Positions 1-5,003 of a stretch of 7,639 nucleotides of DNA are shown here, piece by piece. Numbering within the stretch: the stretch's first letter is position 1; each line of letters opens with the position of its first letter. Where the stretch lies: contig JAJNQF010000020.1 in assembly GCA_021154945.1 (NCBI GenBank), positions 1 to 7,639 on the forward strand, in the 5' to 3' direction. Below the pieces are notes generated by a model. It was not told where the DNA came from. It did no database searches and worked only from the letters and a program-made list of their open reading frames with translations. The position numbers and the translations under genes are program-made. This stretch comes from Sphingomonas sp. GTDB taxonomy: Bacteria; Pseudomonadota; Alphaproteobacteria; Sphingomonadales; Sphingomonadaceae.

Positions 1-52
1 GGCAAGCGCCACCTCTGTTCCGTGTCCTCCCCCTCCGTCACCTTCGGTGCCA

Positions 53-72
53 CCTCCCCCTGGCGGGGGAGG
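53..72. repeat. GC-rich hairpin, 8-bp perfect stem
   Basis: The arm CCTCCCCC (53-60) and its exact complement GGGGGAGG (65-72) flank the loop TGGC. The sequence after it on the plus strand (ATTAGATT) has no T-run, so it is not a classic intrinsic terminator. Similar simple palindromes of C-rich and G-rich arms recur at 296-317, 2169-2190 and 2283-2303, which suggests a dispersed intergenic repeat type. This is inferred from the sequence alone. Confidence 0.55.
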
Positions 73-98
73 ATTAGATTGGCGAATTCGTGCAAGTT

Positions 99-195
99 CC
101 GTCGCCCCGGATCTGTTCCGGGGTCCACCCTTCCGCGAACTATATTCTATCGATTTTGCGGGACCGTGGATGCCGGAACGAGCCCGGCATGACGG
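99..195. repeat. Inverted pair of hairpin units (REPIN/MITE-like), copy 1
   Basis: Two hairpin units face each other. The left unit starts CCGTC (99-103), has stem CCCCGG/CCGGGG and ends in TCCA. The right unit, read on the minus strand from 195, also starts CCGTC, has stem GCCGG/CCGGC and ends in ATCCA. The outer ends CCGTC and GACGG are inverted repeats. The AT-rich spacer between the units is unrelated to coding sequence. The same architecture with different stem bases occurs at 4823-4907, so these are two members of one family. No transposase is present in the window. Confidence 0.65.
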
Positions 196-295
196 ATAAG
201 GGGGGTCGCCCCCCGCTTCGGGTTGAGTCTGGGCTCGGCGGTTGGCGGCCCTCGCTAGCCGTATCGTAGGAGGTGAACGCGGGCCCACCCCCTAC

Positions 296-317
296 CCCCT
301 CCCGCTTGCGGGAGGGG
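296..317. repeat. 22-bp perfect palindrome 3' of trcR
   Basis: The arm CCCCTCCCGC (296-305) is repeated as its exact complement at 308-317 around a 2-base centre. It begins 8 bases beyond the stop codon of trcR on the minus strand. It could act as an RNA-end-stabilising or terminating hairpin for trcR, but the minus strand after it is G-rich (GTAGGGGG) with no U-tract, so intrinsic termination is not supported. It could equally be a dispersed repeat of the same style as 2169-2190. Confidence 0.6.
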
Positions 318-325
318 AAGAAAGG

Positions 326-1003
326 TCAGCGCTTGAACGGGTCGTCGAAGAGCGGCTTGACGGGGAGGACGCCGCCGTCTGCCACGAACTGTGCGTCCGC
401 GGCTGCCTGGGTGCGCTCGGCGCGGAGCTGCTGGAGGAGCACTTCGCGGTCGCCTTCGAGGCGGGTGTCGGTGGGGGCTTCCATGCCGGCTGCCTTGGCC
501 GCCTTCGCCACTGCTGCGTCCAACTCGCGCTGCGAGGTGAGACCCAGCGTGACCGGGTCCTTCGGGGTGATATTGGCGATGTTCCAGTGGCTGCGGTCGC
601 GGATCGCGGCGATCGTCGTGCGGGTGGTGCCGATCAGCAGCGAAATCGCGCCGTCGGTGATCTCCGGGTGGTTGCGGATGATCCAGGCGATGCCGTCGGG
701 CTTGTCCTGGCGCTTCGAGACCGGCGTGTAGCGCGGACCCTTGGTACGGCGGACCTGCTCGGGACCCTTGATCATCTTGAGCTGGTAATCGGGATCGGCA
801 GCACCCTTGTCGATCTCTTCCTGCGTCACCTCGTGCGCGCGGACGGGATCGCGACCGGTCAGCTTGGTCGACGTCGTGTCGTCGGCGATCGCCTGGATCT
901 CGAGGATGTGCAGGCCGCAGAAGTCCGCGATCTGCTCGAAACTGAGCGCGGTATTGTCGACCATCCAGGCGGCGGTCGCGTGGGGCATGAGCGGCTGGGC
1001 CAC
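326..1003 (-). CDS. trcR: Cell-cycle transcriptional regulator TrcR (DUF1013 family)
   Basis: The 225-residue product matches my recollection of the DUF1013/TrcR family from its N-terminus (MAQPLMPHATAAWMVDNTAL) onward. Two helix-turn-helix-like segments are visible: SFEQIADFCGLHILEIQAIA (about 21-40) and the segment from about 104 to 137 containing DGAISLLIGTTRTTIAAI. The last 60 residues are helical and charged. In Caulobacter, TrcR is reported to track with RNA polymerase and influence cell-cycle promoters; that role is transferred from the family. The start chosen is GTG at 1003-1001, with ACGGAG (minus strand, 1017-1012) 8 bases upstream and an N-terminus matching the family. An upstream ATG at 1057 would add 18 residues encoded by a terminator hairpin and is unlikely. 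The gene lies 110 bases after the glycosyltransferase on the same strand. A terminator-like hairpin abuts its ribosome binding site, so attenuation is possible. Confidence 0.9.
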   Translation of the reverse strand: MAQPLMPHATAAWMVDNTALSFEQIADFCGLHILEIQAIADDTTSTKLTGRDPVRAHEVTQEEIDKGAADPDYQLKMIKGPEQVRRTKGPRYTPVSKRQDKPDGIAWIIRNHPEITDGAISLLIGTTRTTIAAIRDRSHWNIANITPKDPVTLGLTSQRELDAAVAKAAKAAGMEAPTDTRLEGDREVLLQQLRAERTQAAADAQFVADGGVLPVKPLFDDPFKR

Positions 1004-1016
1004 GGCGGAAACTCCG

Positions 1017-1051
1017 TAAAAATAGAAAGGGCCGCCCCTTTCGGAGCGGCC
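1017..1051 (-). terminator. Intrinsic terminator between the glycosyltransferase gene and trcR
   Basis: Read on the minus strand, GGCCGCTCC (1051-1043) pairs with GGGGCGGCC (1038-1030) around the loop GAAA, with one mismatch in a 9-bp stem. The stem is followed by CTTTCTATTTTT, a U-rich tract ending at about 1017. This is the classic layout of a Rho-independent terminator. It lies about 63 bases after the stop of the glycosyltransferase and directly before the ACGGAG ribosome binding site of trcR. It may end the upstream transcript, or work as a leader attenuator if trcR transcription starts before it. Confidence 0.75.
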
Positions 1052-1063
1052 TGACATGAGAGA

Positions 1064-1092
1064 GACTTAGTGCGCGGCGGGCTATCAAGCAA
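1064..1092 (-). promoter_or_regulatory. Weak sigma70-like promoter candidate for trcR
   Basis: On the minus strand TTGCTT (1092-1087) is followed after 17 bases by TAAGTC (1069-1064). The -35 match is fair and the -10 match is poor. It is listed because its position matters: a transcript from here would start near 1057 and would carry the terminator-like hairpin 1051-1030 in the trcR leader. No better promoter was found between the glycosyltransferase stop and the trcR start. Confidence 0.2.
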
Positions 1093-1113
1093 GCACGCAA
1101 GCATGAGGCGGCA

Positions 1114-2148
1114 TCAGGCCGCCATGAGCGGACGGTCCAGCGGGCGATCGAGCGGCACCAGCGCGTGCAGGAACGGGCGCGCGCTGGCCGGCCAGCTGTA
1201 GCGCGCGGCATAGGCGGCGCAGGTGACGCGGTCGCGGGTGAGTGCAGCGGCGATCGCGCTGTCGAGGTCGTCGTGCATCGCGCCGACACGGGTGTCGAGG
1301 ACATCGATCGGGCCCGTGACGGGATAGGCTGCAACGGGCGTGCCGCACGCCAGGGCTTCGATCATGACGAGACCGAAGGTGTCGGTGCGGCTCGGGAAGA
1401 CGAGGACGTCGGCGGTGCGATAGGCGGCGGCGAGGTCGAGGCCCGAGCGTTGGCCGAGGAACACCGCGTCCGGAAACCGGCGTGCGAGCGAGGCGCGCGC
1501 GGGGCCGTCGCCGACCACGACCTTGGTGCCGGGATGCGCGGAGGACAGGAACGCCTCGATATTCTTCTCGACCGCGACGCGGCCGACATAAAGTTGGATT
1601 GGGCCGGGCAGCGCCGCCATCTCGGGGTCGCGCGCGCCGTCGAGGCCGAACTGCGCGAAGTCGACGCCCCTGCCCCATTCGCGGACCTGATTCAGGCCGT
1701 GTTCTGCAAGCGCCTTCGCAACAGATGGCGTGGAGACGAGGATCGACTGCGCGGGGCGGTGGAACCAGCGGATGTAGCGCCAGATCCAGTCGGGGTTCGC
1801 GCCGGTGCGGGCGGCGACGTAATCGGGGAACTGCGTGTGATAGGCGCTGGTGAACGGGAGTGCGCGGGCGAGGCACCACGAGCGCGCGGCGAGGCAGACC
1901 GGGCCCTCGGTGGCGAGGTGGATCGCGTCCGGCCCGAAGCTTGCCAGCATGCGGCCGACCGCGCCGGAGCGGGCGAAGGCGAGGCGGATCTCGGGGTAAG
2001 TCGGGCATGGCATCGAGGCGAAGCGCTCGGGGGAGACTACCAGGACCTGGTGGCCGATCGATTCGAGTTCGCGCTGGACCGACTGGAGGGTGCGGACGAC
2101 GCCGTTGACTTGCGGGCTCCAGGCGTCGGTGACGATCGCGATACGCAT
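1114..2148 (-). CDS. GT4-family glycosyltransferase
   Basis: The 344-residue product is a GT-B fold, retaining GT4 (glycosyltransferase family 1-type) enzyme. It transfers a sugar from a nucleotide-sugar donor; the acceptor is unknown. The N-terminal acceptor domain opens with MRIAIVTDAWSPQVNGVVRT (1-20), the glycine-containing loop typical of glycolipid-forming members such as the SqdX and mannosyltransferase groups. The C-terminal donor domain shows GRGVD (159-163), YVGRVAVEKN (187-196), GDGP (213-216) and SRTDTFGLVMIEALACGTPV (253-272). In that last motif the usual EX7E pair is Asp256 and Glu264. No signal peptide or membrane segment is evident, so it is probably cytoplasmic or peripheral on the inner membrane. 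The ATG at 2148 is preceded by GGAGAGAA; an ATG 18 bases upstream is possible but has no better ribosome binding site. It follows the LpxH-like gene by 163 bases, which suggests a shared lipid role. Confidence 0.88.
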   Translation of the reverse strand: MRIAIVTDAWSPQVNGVVRTLQSVQRELESIGHQVLVVSPERFASMPCPTYPEIRLAFARSGAVGRMLASFGPDAIHLATEGPVCLAARSWCLARALPFTSAYHTQFPDYVAARTGANPDWIWRYIRWFHRPAQSILVSTPSVAKALAEHGLNQVREWGRGVDFAQFGLDGARDPEMAALPGPIQLYVGRVAVEKNIEAFLSSAHPGTKVVVGDGPARASLARRFPDAVFLGQRSGLDLAAAYRTADVLVFPSRTDTFGLVMIEALACGTPVAAYPVTGPIDVLDTRVGAMHDDLDSAIAAALTRDRVTCAAYAARYSWPASARPFLHALVPLDRPLDRPLMAA

Positions 2149-2168
2149 CGGTCTTCTCTCCATTTTAC

Positions 2169-2303
2169 CCCTCTCCCCAAGGGGAGAGGGAGGGGCCCGC
2201 CGCACTTGCGGTGGGAGGGTGAGGGCACGCTTTTTGTTTAGTGCGGTGGACTTGCCCTCACCCTCGCCGCTTCGCGTCTTTCCCTCTCCCCGACGGGGAG
2301 AGG
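2169..2303. repeat. Compound inverted repeat between the LpxH-like gene and the glycosyltransferase gene
   Basis: Two related units of about 50-55 bases are arranged head to head. Each has an outer hairpin (stem CCCTCTCCCC at 2169-2178 with its complement at 2181-2190; stem CCTCTCCCC at 2283-2291 with its complement at 2295-2303). Each also has a small inner hairpin (CCGC/GCGG at 2200-2211; CGC/GCG near 2269-2275). The inner arms GAGGGTGAGGGC (2215-2226) and GCCCTCACCCTC (2254-2265) pair perfectly over 12 bp around a 27-base centre. The element fills almost the whole 163-bp gap. It resembles paired REP elements (BIME/REPIN); no transposase is visible. Confidence 0.7.
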
Positions 2304-2311
2304 ATTTTGGG

Positions 2312-3196
2312 TTAGGCGGCCAACGCGACGACCTTGTCCTTCTCGCGCGCGGCGATTTCGTCGCCCCAATGGAGCAACTCCATGCGGCCGTCGAAATGCT
2401 CGACCAACGCGGTGCAGCCTTCGACCCAGTCGCCGTCGTTGTAATATTCGATGCCGGCGATCTCGCGCATTTCGGCGGTGTGGATGTGGCCGCAGACGAC
2501 CCCGTCGACGCCGCGCGCATCAGCGGCGTGCGCGACGACCTCCTCGAAGTGCGAGATGAAGGCGACCGCGTTCTTGACCTTGGCCTTGGCGTGCTTCGAC
2601 AGCGACCAATAGGGCATGCCCATCCGGCGACGCGCGCCGTTGACCCAGCGGTTGAGGCCCATCAGCATCGTGTAGGCCGCGTCGCCGATATGCGCGACCC
2701 AGCGATGCGCGAGCGTGATCGCATCGAACTCGTCGCCGTGGAGCACCAGCAGGCGACGCCCGTCGGCGGTCTCGTGGATTGCTTTGCGGCGGATCGAGAT
2801 GCCGCCGAAGTCGAGCCCCGAATATTGCCGGAACACTTCGTCGTGATTGCCGGGGATGTAGACGACGCGCGTGCCGCGCTTGGCGCGCTTGAGCAGGCGC
2901 CAGAGGACGTCGTTATGGGCGGCGGGCCAGTAGAATTTCTTCTTCAGGCGCCACCCGTCGATCATGTCGCCGACGAGGTACATCGTCTCGCTGTCGACGT
3001 GATCGAGGAAGTCGTTGAGCATGCCCGCGTTGCAGCCCCGCGTGCCGAGATGGACGTCGGAGATCCAGATCGTGCGGTACTGGCGCCGCTCGACGATCGG
3101 CTCCGGGATGGCGGGGCGCGAGTGGATGAAGTCGGCGATATCGGTGATGTCGGCGCCCATGATGCTAGATGGCGAAAACGTCGTTACGGCGTTCAT
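2312..3196 (-). CDS. LpxH-like calcineurin-type metallophosphoesterase (COG2908)
   Basis: The 294-residue product is a binuclear-metal phosphoesterase of the UDP-2,3-diacylglucosamine diphosphatase type, whose classic member LpxH cleaves the lipid A precursor to lipid X and UMP. All metal-site motifs are present: ISDVHLG (45-51, Asp47 and His49), GDMID (76-80), GNHDE (116-120), HGDEFD (153-158) and CGHIHT (235-240). It is longer than E. coli LpxH (about 240), with an extra N-terminal segment of about 40 residues and an insertion rich in basic residues around 180-210. The ATG at 3196 is chosen for the purine-rich GGGGGACGAG just upstream; a TTG at 3214 and an ATG at 3160 are alternatives. It precedes a glycosyltransferase gene on the same strand. 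Family membership is secure. The true substrate is not, because alphaproteobacteria commonly use LpxI and sphingomonads largely lack LPS. Confidence 0.88.
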   Translation of the reverse strand: MNAVTTFSPSSIMGADITDIADFIHSRPAIPEPIVERRQYRTIWISDVHLGTRGCNAGMLNDFLDHVDSETMYLVGDMIDGWRLKKKFYWPAAHNDVLWRLLKRAKRGTRVVYIPGNHDEVFRQYSGLDFGGISIRRKAIHETADGRRLLVLHGDEFDAITLAHRWVAHIGDAAYTMLMGLNRWVNGARRRMGMPYWSLSKHAKAKVKNAVAFISHFEEVVAHAADARGVDGVVCGHIHTAEMREIAGIEYYNDGDWVEGCTALVEHFDGRMELLHWGDEIAAREKDKVVALAA

Positions 3197-3294
3197 GAGC
3201 TCGTCCCCCGGCAAGGTATCCCTCGCCGCGAGTAATAGCGGAGTATTGTTACAGGGTGGTCGCAGTCCGGTGACTGTTAGAAGTCAGCGCCGAT

Positions 3295-3355
3295 AGCGTG
3301 TTTCCCCGCGAAGGCGGGGATCCAGTCTGGGCTCCCGCCTTCGCGGGAGAACAAG
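3295..3355. repeat. Long palindromic repeat, copy 1
   Basis: The core 3299-3353 is a 55-base near-palindrome centred on T3326. By hand count 22 of 27 positions form Watson-Crick pairs and 3 more form G-T pairs. It contains the hairpin CCCCGC-GAAG-GCGGGG followed by ATCCAG. A second copy with the same flanks (AGCGTGTT on the left, GAGAACAAG on the right) is at 7503-7565. It lies in the 245-bp gap between the oxidoreductase and the LpxH-like gene. Confidence 0.75.
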
Positions 3356-3383
3356 CTTTGGTTTTGATTAGCGCCTCAAGGAG

Positions 3384-3409
3384 ACCACCCCGGCGCAGGC
3401 CGGGGTGGT
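3384..3409. repeat. Perfect 11-bp hairpin 3' of the oxidoreductase gene
   Basis: The arm ACCACCCCGGC (3384-3394) pairs without mismatch with 3399-3409 around the loop GCAG. It lies about 33 bases beyond the stop codon of the minus-strand oxidoreductase. After it the minus strand reads CTCCTTGAGG with no U-tract, so it is not a standard intrinsic terminator, although such a stable hairpin could still block 3' exonucleases. It may be another dispersed intergenic palindrome. Confidence 0.6.
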
Positions 3410-3441
3410 GCAGTTTGAGTGGTAGGCGTTTGCCCTCCCCC

Positions 3442-4473
3442 TCACTCCATCGTCAGCACGATCTTTCCGACGTGGTCGCCGGCTTCCATCCTCGTATGCG
3501 CGGCGGGGGCGTCAGCGAAGGCGAACACGCGGTCGATCACTGGCTTCAGCTTGCCGGCCTCGACGTGCGGCCAGACGGTGCGGGCGAGTTCGTCGGCGAC
3601 CAGCGACTTGAACGCGGTGTCACGCGGGCGGAGCGTCGAGCCGGTCAGCGTCAGGCGGCGGCGCATGATTTCGAACAGGGGGACCGTCGCCGTCATGCCG
3701 CCCTGGACCGCGATCGAGACGTGGCGGCCGTCCTCCGCCAGGCATTGCAGGTTGCGCGGGACGTAATCGCCGCCGACCATGTCGAGCACCGCGGCGACGC
3801 CCTTGCCGCCGGTGATCTGCTTCACGCGCTCGACGAAATCCTCGGTCTTGTAGTCGATCGCGTGGGTCGCGCCGAGGCTGAGCGCGGCTTCGCACTTGGC
3901 CTTCGAGCCGGCGGTGACGATGATGTCGATGCCGAAGACGTTGCACAGGCCGATCGCCATCGTGCCGATCCCGCTGGTGCCGCCGTGGACGAGTACCGTG
4001 TCGCCTTCGGTGGCGTAGGCGCGTTCGAAGAGGTTGGTCCAGACGGTGAAGAGCGTCTCGGGCATCGCCGCGGCTTCGACCATCGTCAGCGCTGCGGGCA
4101 CGGGCAGGCACTGGCCGAACGGCGCGACCGCGTATTCGGCATAGGCGCCGCCGGAGATCAGCGCGCAGACCGACTGGCCGATCTGTTCGTCGCCGACGTC
4201 TTGGCCGACCGCGACGATCGTACCGGAGATTTCCATGCCGAGGATCGAGGGCGCACCGGGCGGGGGCGGATACTTGCCCTGGCGCTGCATGACCTCGGGG
4301 CGATTGACGCCGGCCGCGGCGACCTTGACGAGCACTTCGCCCGGCCCGGGCTGCGGCACCGGACGATCGACGAGCACCAGCACGTCGGGACCGCCGGGCT
4401 GTTCCGGGTCGATCGCCTTCATGACGTCAGGTACACTTAAGTTACTGGATTGGTTTTCGGGTATCGCGGTCAT
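3442..4473 (-). CDS. NAD(P)H quinone oxidoreductase, PIG3-type (zinc-free MDR family)
   Basis: The 343-residue product is a medium-chain dehydrogenase/reductase of the zinc-independent quinone oxidoreductase branch, which uses NADPH to reduce quinones or related compounds in the cytoplasm. The N-terminal catalytic domain contains VNRPEVMQRQGKYPPPPG (56-73), typical of PIG3/TP53I3-like enzymes. The Rossmann domain has the nucleotide-binding loop HGGTSGIG (163-170). The Cys/His cluster of the structural zinc site of alcohol dehydrogenases is absent, as expected. The ATG at 4473 gives a family-like MTAIPE start, and AAGGGA lies 12 bases upstream. A second ATG at 4422 (MKAID) is possible but has no ribosome binding site. 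The gene is divergent from the DUF1192 gene, with overlapping promoter candidates in the 73-bp gap. The physiological substrate is unknown. Confidence 0.9.
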   Translation of the reverse strand: MTAIPENQSSNLSVPDVMKAIDPEQPGGPDVLVLVDRPVPQPGPGEVLVKVAAAGVNRPEVMQRQGKYPPPPGAPSILGMEISGTIVAVGQDVGDEQIGQSVCALISGGAYAEYAVAPFGQCLPVPAALTMVEAAAMPETLFTVWTNLFERAYATEGDTVLVHGGTSGIGTMAIGLCNVFGIDIIVTAGSKAKCEAALSLGATHAIDYKTEDFVERVKQITGGKGVAAVLDMVGGDYVPRNLQCLAEDGRHVSIAVQGGMTATVPLFEIMRRRLTLTGSTLRPRDTAFKSLVADELARTVWPHVEAGKLKPVIDRVFAFADAPAAHTRMEAGDHVGKIVLTME

Positions 4474-4504
4474 CTGCTCGTCACGTCCCTTTTGAATTCC
4501 GCGC

Positions 4505-4533
4505 CTTATTGACATTACTCGGGTGTGGGTCAA
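4505..4533 (-). promoter_or_regulatory. Sigma70-like promoter candidate for the oxidoreductase gene
   Basis: On the minus strand TTGACC (4533-4528) and AATAAG (4510-4505) are separated by exactly 17 bases. The predicted start near 4498 would give a leader of about 25 bases before the ATG at 4473, long enough for the AAGGGA ribosome binding site (4491-4486). The -35 is a strong match and the -10 moderate. Confidence 0.45.
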
Positions 4534-4537
4534 CGTT
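4509..4537 (+). promoter_or_regulatory. Sigma70-like promoter candidate for the DUF1192 gene
   Basis: A consensus -35 TTGACA (4509-4514) is followed after 17 bases by AACGTT (4532-4537), a weak -10. The predicted start would fall about 4543-4547, at or just before the ATG at 4547, which implies a leaderless or nearly leaderless mRNA. This agrees with the lack of a clear ribosome binding site upstream of that ATG. The element interlocks with the oxidoreductase promoter on the other strand. Confidence 0.35.
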
Positions 4538-4546
4538 GCAGACACG

Positions 4547-4741
4547 ATGGACCTGGAAGACGCCCCCTCCCGTCCCGACGATCTGCTTGACGCACTTGTG
4601 CGGCAGGACCTCGATCCGTTGTCGGTCGCCGAACTCGATGCACGCATCACCGTGCTGCAGGGCGAGATCGCGCGCTGCCAGGTCAAGAAGGACCGTGCCG
4701 TCAGTCATCGCGCCATCGCTGACGACCTGTTCAGGCGGTGA
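4547..4741 (+). CDS. DUF1192 family small protein
   Basis: The 64-residue acidic-to-basic product contains the DUF1192 core LDPLSVAELDARITVLQGEI (22-41) and ends in HRAIADDLFRR. Residues about 27-52 are predicted by eye to be a coiled coil (hydrophobic residues spaced in heptads). The family occurs in alphaproteobacteria and has no assigned function; it contains no catalytic motif or membrane segment. The start at ATG 4547 fits the family length. An in-frame GTG at 4523 would add 8 residues but lies within the promoter candidate. The gene is divergent from the oxidoreductase and 305 bases upstream of clpA on the same strand. A role as a small structural or adaptor protein is conceivable but unproven. 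Confidence 0.82.
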   Translation: MDLEDAPSRPDDLLDALVRQDLDPLSVAELDARITVLQGEIARCQVKKDRAVSHRAIADDLFRR

Positions 4742-4822
4742 CCGGCGCGGCGGTGCCTCTGTTCGCTGCCACGGCATCGACCGGCACTGTTCGATCGACC
4801 ATTGCCGCATGGCCCCATCCCG

Positions 4823-4907
4823 CCGTCATCCCAGCGAACGCTGGGATCCAGAGCCATAAGCGTCCGCGGTCTTGGCCCTGGATCCTGGGTCGAGCCCAGG
4901 ATGACGG
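4823..4907. repeat. Inverted pair of hairpin units (REPIN/MITE-like), copy 2
   Basis: The ends CCGTCATCC (4823-4831) and GGATGACGG (4899-4907) are perfect 9-bp inverted repeats. Each half contains its own hairpin: CCCAGC-GAAC-GCTGGG on the left and CCTGGG/CCCAGG on the right. Both hairpins are followed inward by ATCCAG. The inner arms 4844-4855 and 4874-4885 pair at 11 of 12 positions. The arrangement matches the element at 99-195 with altered stem bases. It sits in the gap upstream of clpA. Confidence 0.75.
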
Positions 4908-4971
4908 AGCAAGGGAGGAGCGCCGCGTGATCTTTAACCGACGCAGGAACGGTCGGGCCACGGTTCAAGTG

Positions 4972-5003
4972 CTTGATGCGACCGATATCAGTTCCGACAT
5001 AGT
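4972..5003 (+). promoter_or_regulatory. Promoter candidate for clpA, possibly heat-shock type
   Basis: CTTGAT (4972-4977) resembles the CTTGAA -35 of RpoH (sigma32) promoters, and CGACAT (4995-5000), 17 bases downstream, is a partial match to the CCCCAT -10. Read as a sigma70 site, TTGATG with CATAGT (4998-5003) would have an over-long 19-base spacer. Heat-shock control of clp genes is common in proteobacteria, which makes this plausible. The match is weak. Confidence 0.25.

Larger units (their letters stand above)
1..325. other. Gene-free, palindrome-rich intergenic region
   Basis: No believable gene is seen in this stretch. The reading frames that cross it are short or are the antisense of trcR. 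It contains three separate palindromic structures, listed individually: a simple hairpin at 53-72, a paired-hairpin element at 99-195, and a 22-bp palindrome at 296-317 just beyond the trcR stop. A small CACC/GGTG hairpin sits at 39-49. The gene beyond the left edge cannot be seen, so which transcript this gap belongs to is unknown. Confidence 0.7.

Noticed and set aside
242..1054. A 270-codon plus-strand frame opposite trcR
   Set aside because: It is the antisense of a well-recognised DUF1013 gene, has low-complexity Arg/Gly/Leu-rich content, and has no family resemblance; long shadow frames are expected at this GC content.
1165..2241. A 358-codon plus-strand frame opposite the glycosyltransferase
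   Set aside because: It is a shadow of the recognised gene, with composition typical of antisense translation and no motif.
1114..2520. A 468-codon minus-strand frame that would extend the glycosyltransferase N-terminus by 124 residues
   Set aside because: The extension runs through the compound repeat and the out-of-frame 3' end of the LpxH-like gene; the family N-terminus begins at the ATG at 2148, which has a ribosome binding site.
2090..3235. A 381-codon plus-strand frame opposite the LpxH-like gene
   Set aside because: The minus strand here carries all metallophosphoesterase motifs; the plus frame also crosses the intergenic repeat.
3298..4440. A 380-codon plus-strand frame opposite the oxidoreductase
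   Set aside because: It starts inside a palindromic repeat and is antisense to a clear MDR-family gene.
4958..4980. A GGTTCAAGT string resembling a tRNA T-loop
   Set aside because: The flanking bases do not form a T-stem, and no acceptor or anticodon arm could be fitted.
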